Origin: Lateolabrax maculatus
Lineage: Eukaryota > Chordata > Actinopteri > Acropomatiformes > Lateolabracidae
DNA length: 64,000 bases
Assembly (NCBI GenBank): GCA_031216445.1
Contig: CM062211.1
Coordinates: forward strand, 18,885,001 to 18,949,000
Direction: 5' to 3'
The translations under genes were made by a program, and so were the position numbers. Below, one piece after another: positions 43,948 to 55,641 of this stretch (position 1 is the first letter of the stretch; the number at the start of each line of letters is the position of its first letter). Below the pieces are notes generated by a model. It was not told the DNA's origin, did not search any database, and was given only the letters and a program-made list of their open reading frames with translations.

Positions 43948-45085
43948 AGAGACGCCGACGTTCATCCGATCGACAGAAGAAACTTTTGTTCGTTTGCTAC
44001 ACGTCAGAGAAAAATGTTTTAAAAAATAAGAAAGTAAAGACGAAACATTGGATTTGAGAGATTACTGGATAACAAAAGCTGGTTAAATACATTTTTCTAT
44101 CACTGCTTTTTACATCAAGTTCTTGTCAGTTCAGTGTTAAAGGTTTATGGAAGTTAAATGTCGACAAAAGTACAGAAACTAAATTAAAACTTTAAACAAT
44201 CTGCGACTCCAGTTTTGAGAATTAAAATTTTTTTTAAAAAAAGCATTTAAATTTAAAGAACTTTGTTTGCTGGGATCACAGGAAGTTTCTTTTATTAGTT
44301 TCACTCTACAGTTTATTAACATTTTGTTCTGTGACATGTTAACGACTTTTCCAAATTTTAAAAAGCAATGTTCGAGATGAATCTGGTCCCGTTAATTAAC
44401 GTGATTAACCCTCGAGACCCCGGAAGAACTCAGGTGGAAAACACTCACTGAACCGAGAGTTCAGTCTAAACAGCTTTTTAGAGTCGGGTTGGATTCAACA
44501 CATTTTTAAAAACACCAAACAAAACAACAAATAGCAATAAAACTGTTGTAAATATTTCTAATGTTTAAAGAACAGACAACAGAAACGCGGTAGGAAGCGT
44601 CTTCGGCAACTTGAGAAAGAAATCAAATTTATATGTGGAAACGTTTACGTCGACAGGTGGAAACCTCAACGTTTGACAACTTAAAGCATCTACAGCCCAA
44701 ACATCCAGTAAAAATACCTGCAACATGACGGGCGCTCTGTGGCGTTACGGGGCGTAGAGGGTTGATGATCGTTGGTGTTGAAGGACAGCGCGGGTGGATC
44801 TCAGGTCGCTGGCGGTTATTAAAGGCGTGACGTTATCTAACCTTAATGTAACTGATCACAGGGAAGGAAAGAGCCATCCATTTTTTCTGTTATAACTATG
44901 TTCTCACTCACTGCTCCATATAAGCTGTTTATTTAAAAGGTTACACATATTGCTGTATGTAAATATTGGTGTAATACTCTTTTTTTTAAATATGAATATA
45001 TACTGTATGTCAACTATTTGTATCCTGTTTATTGAGATGTTTCTGGTGTGTTGGTGAAATAAAGCACTATTATCTGCTGTATTCA
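43948..45085 (+). other. ptprb: PTPRB 3' untranslated region
   Basis: From the TAA at 43945 to just past the AATAAA at 45058 there is AT-rich, non-coding sequence with no intron signals that I need to invoke. An end near 45080 would give a 3' UTR of about 1.1 kb. The end is inferred from the signal alone. Confidence 0.65.
45058..45063 (+). terminator. AATAAA polyadenylation signal of PTPRB
   Basis: A canonical AATAAA in 'ggtgaaataaagcactatt', about 1.1 kb after the stop, followed by TG/T-rich sequence (TTCAGACTTCTAG, TGTGACTTCTG) as expected downstream of a cleavage site. Other, weaker A-rich signals exist nearby. Confidence 0.65.
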
Positions 45086-46339
45086 GACTTCTAGTTACTG
45101 TGACTTCTGCCTTTAAATTGTTTATTTTCTAAAAAGAGAAATAGTTTAAAACATTTAGTCACATTCTTTCATGAAGTTGTTTGTAAACTTAAAACATAAG
45201 AAAAATCTGAATACACGTCAGGAACTCCCCTATTTTTAAAATGCATTAATAAATGACGAGTTCTGTTGCCACTTTCTGTGATTGAAATATTTGAAAAAAT
45301 TGTGACGTTTTTACAATCTGATTTTGTGATTTTTCTTTGTTTGAAAACCATGAAAACTTCACATTTGCAATTCCAACATTATTAAATATTATAAATATAA
45401 TTATTACAATTTGGTAAACGTTGTCTTTCTGTTTGACTCGACTGCTGGAGGATTTTCAGGGTTTTAAATGATTTCTGTTCATGTGTTTAATGGATTTAAG
45501 GACATATTGATTATTATGTGTTAATCACTGAAAGGAATAAAGGGCTGGGCAATTATTCAATATTGTTTTTAATCAGTGTATTACGTGATATTTTATTATA
45601 GATTCAGTTTGTACAAGCTGAGTTAAAAAAAAGTTTTGTCCTGATGTAATTCATGACACTAATTGGATTTCTTTGGTATGATTTAGCATTTATTGGTCAT
45701 ATATGTTGATATCAGAAATGTATTTTATTTATTATTATAATATCACTCAGCCCTCAGAGACGTTCTATAACTTGCTGTCAGATCAATAAACTGATTATTA
45801 AATGCTGATTAAAAATAGCTGCCAAACTATGTTTATGTGTGACAGTTTTCTTCTTTTTTTTTGAGTGTAACATTTTAAATCCGTCTGTTATTTTAGATTT
45901 AAAAAAATAAGTTAAGAAAATGTTATGACACTAATTAGTTTTTTTATATTTATACATTTTAAGTAATTTCAAAAATCACATTTATTTTATAGCTTTTATG
46001 TAACTAAGCACAGCTGACGCTCTACTTCTAAAGTTTTTAATATTTTCCTTTCAAAGCTGATTTTACACAACGAAAAGAAACAAACACGTTTCAGCAAACA
46101 GGTAAATACATAAATAAGATTTTTGATCAACTTTTCATCATAATATTCAGACAAAGTTTTATAAATGAATCATTCAGAGCAAACTGAACCTATAAACTAT
46201 AATCAATAACGAAGAGTTTAGTCTCATTTTATAGTTAAATTTGCTATATTATATAATAAAATGTTTAAATAATTTCAGTACTGCGATACTCATTTCAGCT
46301 CCATCGAATACCTGAAGACATTTAATTATAATAAAGAAA

Positions 46340-46480
46340 AGTAAAAATACTAAAGATTAAAAAAAGTCCTGAATTCAAAATATTACTTCAGTAAAAGTAC
46401 AGAAATATTTTAGGCAAAATGAATTAAAGTATCAAAGTAAAAGTTCTCATCATGCAGAATGGCTCCTCACACGATGTTAT
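46340..46480. repeat. 'agtaaaagta' dispersed repeat fragment
   Basis: 'ttcaaaatattacttcagtaaaagtac' (in parts: ttcaaaatattacttcag, taaaagtac) matches the arms of the palindrome at 61650-62242 ('ttcaaaatgttacttcag'). This is one of several copies in the right third of the window. Confidence 0.6.
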
Positions 46481-47154
46481 TATATTACAGAATATTATAT
46501 TATTCAGTTTTTATCCCTCATCAATACATGTTAATATTATAATGCTGCATCATCTCATATAAACTTATTGTACGTTTTTTATGAAAGATTTTACTAGGAA
46601 CTGTTTTTTTTCATAACCAATTATCTTTTTAGTAATTTAAACAAGCAGAAGACTTGAAGACTAAACAATTTATCAATTAATCAGAAAATAATCAATAACG
46701 AAAGCAAGACTTGATGAAATCAGAAACTGATTTTTAAAATTGCGTCTTTTCAAACTTTCATTACAGCTCAAGTGTTAAATGTGATTAAACGCGTCCGGAG
46801 CTCCTGCCTGTCAGGTGATGACAGATATTGATCCTCTGATCTGACACGTATTGATCACAAACTGAATATTCCTTTAACAGCGAAGACTTTTAAAAACTTT
46901 CTGGAACTTTCAGCTCCACGAACAGACACGAGCTGAAGCCACTTCTGCTCCTCGCCGTCCGCCGATTCTCAAACTTCTGATTTCCATATTGATCTAGGCC
47001 ACGGCGAGGACGGGGCAGAACTGGGTGACCCACATACAGGAGCTGCCCCCCCCACCCCCCCACAGAGAGACACAGGAAGCAAAGTTAGAAACCGTCACAC
47101 GAGCTTCTCGCCAGGCGACACGCCGAGCGAGGAGAGGGACGCCCGGCAACAAAC

Positions 47155-47525
47155 TAACAAACAAACACACAAACACTGACAAACAAACAAATAAACAAAC
47201 AAACAAACACACAAACAAACACACAAACAAACAAACACACAAACACTGACAAACAAACAAACACACAAACAAACAAACAAACACACAAACACTGACAAAC
47301 AAACAAACACACAAACAAACAAACAAACACACAAACAAACAAACAAACACACAAACACTGACAAACAAACAAACTAACTAACACACAAACAAACACACAA
47401 ACACTGACAAACAAACAAATAAACAAACTAACTAACACACAAACAAACACACAAACACTGACAAACAAACAAATAAACAAACTAACTAACTAACTAACAA
47501 ACAAACACACACACAAACAGACAAA
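47155..47525. repeat. (ACAA)n satellite with higher-order structure
   Basis: About 370 bases of ACAA/CACAAACA units. A longer phrase, 'acacaaacactgacaaacaa', recurs five times at uneven multiples of 4 bases, which shows block duplications. It has no stop codons in several frames and so creates false open frames rich in Val, Cys and Phe. Confidence 0.9.
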
Positions 47526-47578
47526 CTACAGTACAGTGGAATGGAAATAAGTACATTTACTCAAATACTGTGCAAAAA

Positions 47579-47579
<1 letters not shown>

Positions 47580-47628
<49 letters not shown>
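47580..47628. repeat. (TA)n microsatellite
   Basis: About 24 TA units, followed by two copies of 'gtattttagtgtgtattagtacc' (split: gtattttagtgtg, tattagtacc) at 47628-47690. Confidence 0.9.
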
Positions 47629-47631
<3 letters not shown>

Positions 47632-48479
47632 TTTTAGTGTGTATTAGTACCTGGTAACAGAGTATTTTAGTGTGTATTAGTACCTTGTTACAGAGTATTT
47701 TAGAGTGTTTTTAGAGGCCTGAAAGGTCAAAACTTTACCATATATTAGGAAAAAAGTACAGAAAAGCTAGAAAATGAACAATTGTTTGCAGAAGTTTGTT
47801 TTCTAATCTCTCCTCTGACGTTTATCATCTCGTGACCCCTCAGACTGATGCAGCGACCCTGCGAGGGGTCCCGATCCCCGGGTTGGGACCCACCGCTGAA
47901 CACAGCAGCTGTTTAACAGTTTGAGGTCATTTCAGGCTTTTTCTCCTAAACTTTGAAGTCAGCTGCAGGGAGCCGTCGATGCACTGCTCTCAATTAGGTT
48001 CTCGTCCTGCTGCCGATTCAGAGCAGCGTTAATATTTATGGGCCGGGGGGTTAAAGGGCCCCAGAGGGCCCCAGAGGGCCGAGAGTCTGCAGGTTTGATG
48101 ACTCGGTTTAATGTTAAAACGAGGAGCGATTCGAGCTGAGAGGAAGAAGCTGATTAAAACTGTCTGTGAATATAAATGAAGAGTAAAGTTCACTGTGAGG
48201 TCCTGACACTGACAGTGTACAGGAAATATAAGATGGATAAAAAGAAACAAGATAAACACGATTATTTCTTCTTTTTATTGAACCTCTAGATCTTTATTCC
48301 ACGTGTGTTTAACCTTTGGACCAAACACCTTTAACACATGGCAGGACACTAGTGTTCAAGTCAATATATAAAGTAACATTAGACACATTTCTTAACCCTT
48401 TCAGTTGAAAGTTATTTATAATTTTTAGATTATTTAGAAAATATTAAACATTTGGTTTATTGACAGAGGAGTGAGTTTT

Positions 48480-48840
48480 AGGAGTTTAAAGTAGCAAAAA
48501 ATGGAAATACTGCATGTGAAGTGCAAAGTATCAGCATCAAAATGTACTTTAAGAGCCAAAAGTAAAAGTTCATTATGCAATATATATATATATATATTGG
48601 ATTATAATTATTGATGCGTTCATGTGTTCATCACTTTAATCTCATTTCAAGTGATTCCTGGGTGTTTTCCATCTAATAATCTCTAATCTATAATGTTTTG
48701 TTGATGACATGTTGTATTAATAATCAGAATCAAAGTCACAGTATTTCCCTCTGAAGTATAAAGTCGCAATAACTGGATAAACTTAAGAAAAGTACTTAAG
48801 TAACGTGAGTAAATGTACTTCGTTACCTTCCACCGCTGCT
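48480..48840. repeat. 'agtaaaagta' dispersed repeat copy
   Basis: Phrases 'aaaaatggaaatactgcatg', 'gccaaaagtaaaagttcatt', a TA run, 'ttggattataattattgatg' and finally 'gtgagtaaatgtacttcgtt' follow the order of the family. The block ends 'accttccaccgctg', a typical end phrase. Confidence 0.6.
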
Positions 48841-51800
48841 GCAGAGTGAAGGTGGACAGGTGTGTTCATCACTCACCTGTCCACCTGCTGTCCGCCATGT
48901 TGCCTCACAACTCTTCCCTCTTCTTCTCATCCGACTGACAACTTTGTGACGTGGTTGAAACGGACATTTGACGGTGTCACGGAGAACCGACGGCCTCCGA
49001 CCGACCGACGCCACTTTCTAATCAGAGGAAATCAAACTCACCTGTTCCTCCGCCAGAGCTGCAGTACCCTGTCCCACCACACACACCTACACACCAATAC
49101 ATTACGTTCCACCTTACGATCCAGGGGGCGCTGTTTCACCACGTAGATGAAACTCAGTGGAGATAAGATGCGATAATAAAACTTCTACTATAAATAATGT
49201 CATGTCACATTTACTTTATTTGTTTTATTACAATTACAAGGATATAAACAGAATAAAGGCTACTGGTCTTATACCTAAAAATATAAATAAATACTCTGAA
49301 CATGATTGTTGATTTGTATTCTTTATTTTATTTTATTTATTTATCATCACTGATTATATTATTGTTCATTGTTTTACCATTACATTTTGTTTTATTTCAT
49401 GTATTCCTATTTTGTTTATTTGAAGTACAAGTACCTCAAACTTGCACTGAGGGACAGTTCTGTAGTGTACGTTGTGATTATTCATTGATCCCTGAGAGCG
49501 AGTGTGTGTCCTCCGCTCTGGCAGGAGGTCATAAACTCTCCATGTTGATGAGGTTTGAATGAGAGAATAAAGATGAGGACAGATAAAAGGAAACACACCC
49601 ACATCATTGTAATATCCTCTTTCTCTTTTCAGCCTTCCCTCTGGTTTTTCTTCTGTTCACTGTATTTTTTAATATATTTTTTAATTTTGATTTGACAGCT
49701 TTTGATTATTAGGTGTCTTTTTATGTGTGTGGTTTCAGGCTTTATTCCAGTAGATCTGCCCTCATCTTCTCCACTCAGCAGTGTTGGAATATAAGCAGAT
49801 TTCCTCAGATGAACTGAGTTAAAAGTTTCTTGTCAAATCAGAATTTGTTTTCTTCTTTGTAGATTACACACATTTACAACAAGGAAACTAAAAATAAGAT
49901 GTTTTAAATGAGCAGAAAAAGCTGCAGCGTGACTCAATTTGAAGACAAAAAGTGTTTTTATTTAAAGATCTCTATCAGGCACTATAGTTATCATCGATAT
50001 CGTTAAAACACGGCGAAGCGGCTACCTGGGTCACATGGTACACAGCTGAGGTTCAGAGGACATGAAGGACGACAAAATACCTGCAGACAACACAGTGCAG
50101 AGTACAAAGGTGGGACATGAAAGAAAATCTTTATAATAACGACAATAATAATGATATTAATACAGTAAATTAAACACTTAAAGTAACCAACAGATGCATT
50201 TCCCTCCATGTCAGCTATCAGTTACTGAACTTTACAATGTGGATTAACTCAGAGGGGAAAATCAATCAGAAAATCAATCGAAATCTCATTAAAATCTCAT
50301 TAAATACGACACCACGTCTGTAAGAATATAATTAAACATGTTCTGTTTTTGTGGTGAAGAAGCGAAATACAGCGTTTAATTGCTACTGCAGTTCACAGCT
50401 TAGCATATGGCTTTAGATATAAAATCTAACATTATTCATCTGGGACAGAAAGACAACAACAGCTCATTAAGTCTCATAAAAATACACAAAATGCTACGGT
50501 GAAGCTACATTTTCTTTGGAGAGTACAGGTGATTGAGGGGAAATCCAGAAACTGGACAACGTGATGGTTTTTACTCCGTTTACAAGCGGAAACACACTGA
50601 AACCTCGTTTATACTTTACTGAAATATTAGAGATGAGATACGTACAAACAAGAGTTGACAACAGAAATAAATCTGACTGATAAAAGTTTCTCTACAACAG
50701 GTTTGTAAATTAACAAAGAAAGAAAGAAAGAAAGAAAGAGGAAATGAGATAAAAGTTAAAAAGGATAGGAACACAACTGGGAAAAGAGGGAGAAAGACAG
50801 AGGGAGGAAGGGAAAGAGGAAAGAAGAAAGGGAGGATACAGTAATGAGTTTGAAAAGCTACATCGTGAAGCTACATCAGTGGTTCCTGCTCATCTTTCTA
50901 CATTCATGCAGTCACAGGTCGGTTTCACTCTAAACGTCACATCAATTCACCACATTTTCTTTGGAAACTGGTGTTTGAGGCCAAGAAAACTGTTCGCAGA
51001 GCATCAGTTCAAAAAAAGTTCAGACTTTTGCTTTTTAGTTTAATGAGGGTATTAATCCAGAGGCCCTCAGGGGACGTTTAACAAGCTACTGGTGCACGAC
51101 AGATAGTTTATCATGTGCAGCAGCTCTGCAAGTAAAACAAGGTGATCCATTTGCTTGTTTATTGTCTATTTGAGTTTTGCAGATAACTCTATATATATAT
51201 ATAGTATATAAACTATTGTGAAGATTAAGAATAATGACACTTGAAAACACTGTTTCTGCACATTCTGTCTGAGGAGAAATCAATAAATTTGTTTTCAGAC
51301 TTTGCTGAGAACAGGCTGAAATAATGTGATTCCCACTCCTGCTCAGGTCAAACTCAAACACAAATCAACAACACGAATCTGACGCAGAACAAACTTTTCC
51401 ACGAGGAGCTGCGGGAAACAAAATGTGCTACAGCAGCAACACCCGAGTTTACCACAAAACAAGGTGATGAAACAGTGTCCCACAGCTGAACCTGAGGAGG
51501 AAAAGATGTATTTACAACAACAGTCAGTTCACAGAGAACAGAAGAGCCGCAGACTGAAGTTCGGCTGTTTCACTTTTCATTGGCAGCGACATCACTCGGC
51601 CTTGCGGCTGTTGCTAAGCAACACGTAGGTAATTTTTAGACCGTTGGTATGGTGGCGGTAGGAATTTGGAGACAACACTTGAAGATGAAAAACTCCCTCT
51701 GATACAGGATGAATCATGTTTGGTGATAGCACATCTATTGTTAACTCTGCTGCGTGGCAGAAAAAAGTCATTTAGTCTCAAATTCAGCCTTTGAAAGTTA

Positions 51801-53754
51801 CTTTACTTAAAACAATAATTCCTTTTTCCCAGCGCTGCTTCGCTTGTTTCAAGAACTTTCTAGAAATGAGCATGAGTGTGTTTTAAAGAAGAATGAACAT
51901 GAAGGCAGATTATTGTACAGGAATTAAGAGAAGTTTAACTGAACGAATGACTGTGTGAGGAGTCTGATATGTCTCTGACTCCCAGGACGTCCAGAATCTA
52001 TAATCACAGTCTGGTGTGCATTTTAGATATTATATCTGGCTCCAGTAACTGAAAGTAAAACCAAACTCCAGGCTATGAAACAATCCTTCAGAAGGCTCTC
52101 AGGGACAATAATGCGGTTTTATACTGACTTGGTTTGTGAAAACAGCTCTGACAACTGAAACACCAACAGCACCGTAAACAACACGGACTAACACACACAT
52201 TTCACACGGTCATGAATAAATCCAGATTAAGTTACTTCACTGTCTTTGCCAACATGTGGAAGATGTGAAAAGACTAAATTAAAATGCTGCTGTTTGCTGG
52301 TTTTTATCTGATGGAGATTAACATGATTTTGCTCGTACATCAGATTTACATTTACAGAGGTGAAGACAGTATTTCAGCTGCACAACAAGAAACACTTCAG
52401 CTAAACAAAACAAGGCTGCCGAGTCGGTTCAACTGCAGATTTTCAACTGTTCTACCTCTGTAGAAACTATAGAGTCACAGATACATTGTAGGGTGTCGAT
52501 GGCAGAGTCTCCAACATGGCAAACATGTCGAACCTGTGCTACACAAAATGGTTCCTCTACTCTCAGCTGCAAATCCCACTGATCTGTCTGAGCTTATTGC
52601 TTGTTGGAAAACAAACACAACAAAGACTCTGCGAAGCTCAGTCTGTGGTGACTTCAAACATTCATGAACCACAAGTGATTTTATCACAACAAATAGTCCA
52701 GAGTTAAGCTCAACTGTGGAAGCTGCTCATAAAAAATATAATCTTCTAATAAATATAATTCATTTTGCCTTTGTGTAAGTTTCCGTCTGTCAGCTCAGAG
52801 GTTTTCCTGACTGCCTGAACGGGACTGAATCTGATTTCAGGCCCCGTTTACTCCGGTCAGGTCAAGTGTCTTGTAAATAAATAAATCCAGATGAGATTTA
52901 AGAAAGTTTCGTTTACACACAGCCACATAAATACGTCTCTGTCGCTCAGTGCTGATGCACCTGAAGCGGTTTGGTAACTGACAAAAACACCAGAAGAAGA
53001 GGAACTCCTGCACTTTAGCAATTTAGTTACAACTATAACAACAACAACGATCCATAAGCTGAACGCATGAATGAATGGATTTCAATCTGCCTGGAAAGCT
53101 TCCTGGATGCATTTACTCCCAGGAAAGACACATGGAGCGACTCGGTGTAAATGGGGTCGAAAGCATCCTGGTTTATTCACGTGCTCTACATTTTGTCCTC
53201 ATTACTGCTGAAGGCAACAGTTGAAAAGGCCTCTGGGCAGCGACCACGTGTTGTTTCTATCCTGAGGCTGTCACGTCCTCCTCCACAGTGTTTACCGACC
53301 AACAACAAGTCTGTTTTCATTCAGTGATCACGCTGTGGCTTTGCTGTCGGTCGCCATTTCTGTCAGATTGATTGTTGTTTGAAGGATTTGTCCTGATTAG
53401 TTGTTGTTCTAGTTGTTGGATTTCTGTCATTTTGGTCGGTTGTGTTGCAGTTTGAACAGTTCACTGATCTGATTTCTCAACATGACTGCTTGTTTTAATA
53501 TTAAGGTAGTTTTTATCATGTTGAGTCAGACTGTGAGAGAAATAAAAGCTTCCTGTGGGTCCATATTCTTCTTTTTCCTTCATACTTTCATCCTACAATC
53601 GCTGCCTTTCTATTTTTTGTCAACACTTAATGATTGGACTTCGAATTTATATTCAATTAGTCAATGATTTCTACTTATATATACTGTTGGGAAATGTATT
53701 TCATAACTAAACATAATATTTCATAAGCTCTTTGTATATTTTGTGTGAAAAAAT

Positions 53755-53860
53755 CTAAATCTGTAAAGTAACTGAAGCTGTCACCTAAATGTAGTGAAGT
53801 AAAAGTATGAGTTGCCACGAAAGTACCTCAAATTTGCACTTGAGTACTAACTTTCCCCCA
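53755..53860. repeat. 'agtaactaaagctgtcag' dispersed repeat copy
   Basis: 'gtaaagtaactgaagctgtc' plus 'aaatgtagtgaagtaaaagt' match copies at 7725-7800, 39170-39260 and 59248-59300. Confidence 0.6.
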
Positions 53861-55641
53861 CAGCCTGCAGTGAACTACTGTTTGCCACCACATTAAAGGG
53901 TGCAGCAGGTTTTACACTGTGATGTTTTTGACTCTTGTCTTGTCCTTGTTTCGGTTTTGACTCGAATGGAAGTTTCCCCCGTAACATTTGCAGTGTTTGA
54001 GCTCCCGGTCCGACCTCCAGCATTCGGGCCTGTGGTGTCTGCAAACACCTTCGCGGTTCAAAGAGCTCTCACATCATTAACCAGGAGGCGGTGCGGAGTC
54101 CCAGAAGCAACAGGGGCCACTAATGGGCCCTCGGTTGAGTCAACAGTGTATCTGAATACATACATAAATGATACAGTCAGTTCAATTATTTAAATTTACC
54201 TCCAATGAAATCGATCTAATAATAATCTCCCATTTCCTTTTTTATTTTTCACCTCCTCACTTTTCCTGTTATTTATGCAGCAATTTTTGCTTTCTTTTGT
54301 TGTTTACATGCAGAACTAGAAAGTAAGAAAGTACATTTACTCAGGTGCAGTATTTACCTTTCATGACTGTTTCTATTTTGGGAAGTTTTTTACTTTTTCT
54401 GTGCTAGATTTCAACACAGTTGGTGTCTTATAGTTTTCTTTTTAACTTATTTTTTATTATATTTGTTTTGTTTTGTTATTACATTTTTTGTTTTTAATGT
54501 AACTTACTGCATGTTAACTGATACTTATCTGATTTATCTGATTTACTTTTGATTCTTTCAGTACATTCAGTCAGTAATAGCTAAAGCTAACTTTATGAAA
54601 CAGTACGTCGTGTAGTTAACTGTCCATGTAAGGACAGTCATTTTAAAAAAACTATTACTACTCTATTAATGACTGAATGACTGATTTTGAGTACATTTTG
54701 TTTTTGAGTATTTTTAGATTGTTGTATTGGTACTTTTACTTTAGTAAAGGAACTGAATACTGCTTCCACCACCGATTATAAGACAGTCAAATAAAGGCAA
54801 AATAATCTTAGAAATATGTGACATGACTGACGACAGCAGACATTACAACTACAAAGTGTAAAGATGACTTTGGACGAGAGCGTTGGTGGATATTATGGAT
54901 ATGGAAGAAACTGATAACATGTTACGCACACTAGGGAAAAAAAATAAATCTGTAGTTTTTTTGGATGCTGAAGACACTAATTTATCTTCGATTATGTAAC
55001 GTTAACCCATAAAAAATAGTTTCATTTTTTTCAGAAAGATCAGTGGAAGAAACCCTCAATGAAAGATTGCATTGAGTGGCAGAAGCTGGAGGAACAGCAG
55101 CTCGCCTGAAGAGACGTCAGGACTTTGGCTCTCTATTTATGAACAGTTATGGCTACTGGGACTCAAAGGGAAAACTACATTAATAGAAGAGCTACAGTTA
55201 TGACCGCAGTAAAGAGCAGTTTCATGTGTCAGTCTTTAAGTTTGACTCACTTTCCCTGACACATAATTCCCCGTACCATCCATCACAGCAATACTGTCAT
55301 TATAATAACCCTTCGTAACGACTCCACCACAGAAGAAATGCTGATTATAATCAGAAGATTCAACTCAGCAGCATCCAAGAGTCACGGCTGATCAACAGTT
55401 TGTTGAGTTAAATGTCTCTTTAGTGTGTTTCTGCTGAAATCCATAGGCAACAGGGTGGATTTCCCATCATCCTCTTTTCATAGTTGCTCCTGGTTTTAAC
55501 ACTTCTGATCATACCAACCACACCAGACAGCAGTGGGCTGTTGGTGGCGTCCTCGGACACTTATTCCACTTCGCCCACCAGCTCGTTCGCATCCTGTAGG
55601 ATTAAATTTCAGTAACGTGAAAACAGATTTTCTGTTTCGTC

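Larger units (their letters stand above)
45086..55641. other. Region between PTPRB and KCNMB4, no gene recognised
   Basis: About 10.5 kb without an exon I can support on either strand. It holds the ACAAA-type satellite at 47155-47525, a (TA)n at 47580-47628, and fragments of the 'agtaaaagta' dispersed repeat (about 46340-46480, 48480-48840, 53755-53860). There is a short (GAAA)n at 50716-50740, and the right end presumably holds the KCNMB4 3' UTR on the minus strand. Open frames here are short, and none shows a recognised domain or splice context. Confidence 0.55.

Noticed and set aside
46994..47480. Minus-strand frames rich in Val, Cys, Phe and Leu
   Set aside because: They are translations of the ACAA-type satellite, which lacks stop codons. 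They do not code.
47155..47525. Regularly spaced repeats that could suggest a CRISPR array
   Set aside because: The 'spacers' are themselves the same tetranucleotide, spacing is irregular, and the genome is that of a vertebrate.
53900..54193. 97-codon plus-strand frame in the PTPRB-KCNMB4 gap
   Set aside because: No domain, no splice partners, and no start or stop context that stands out. I cannot support a gene.
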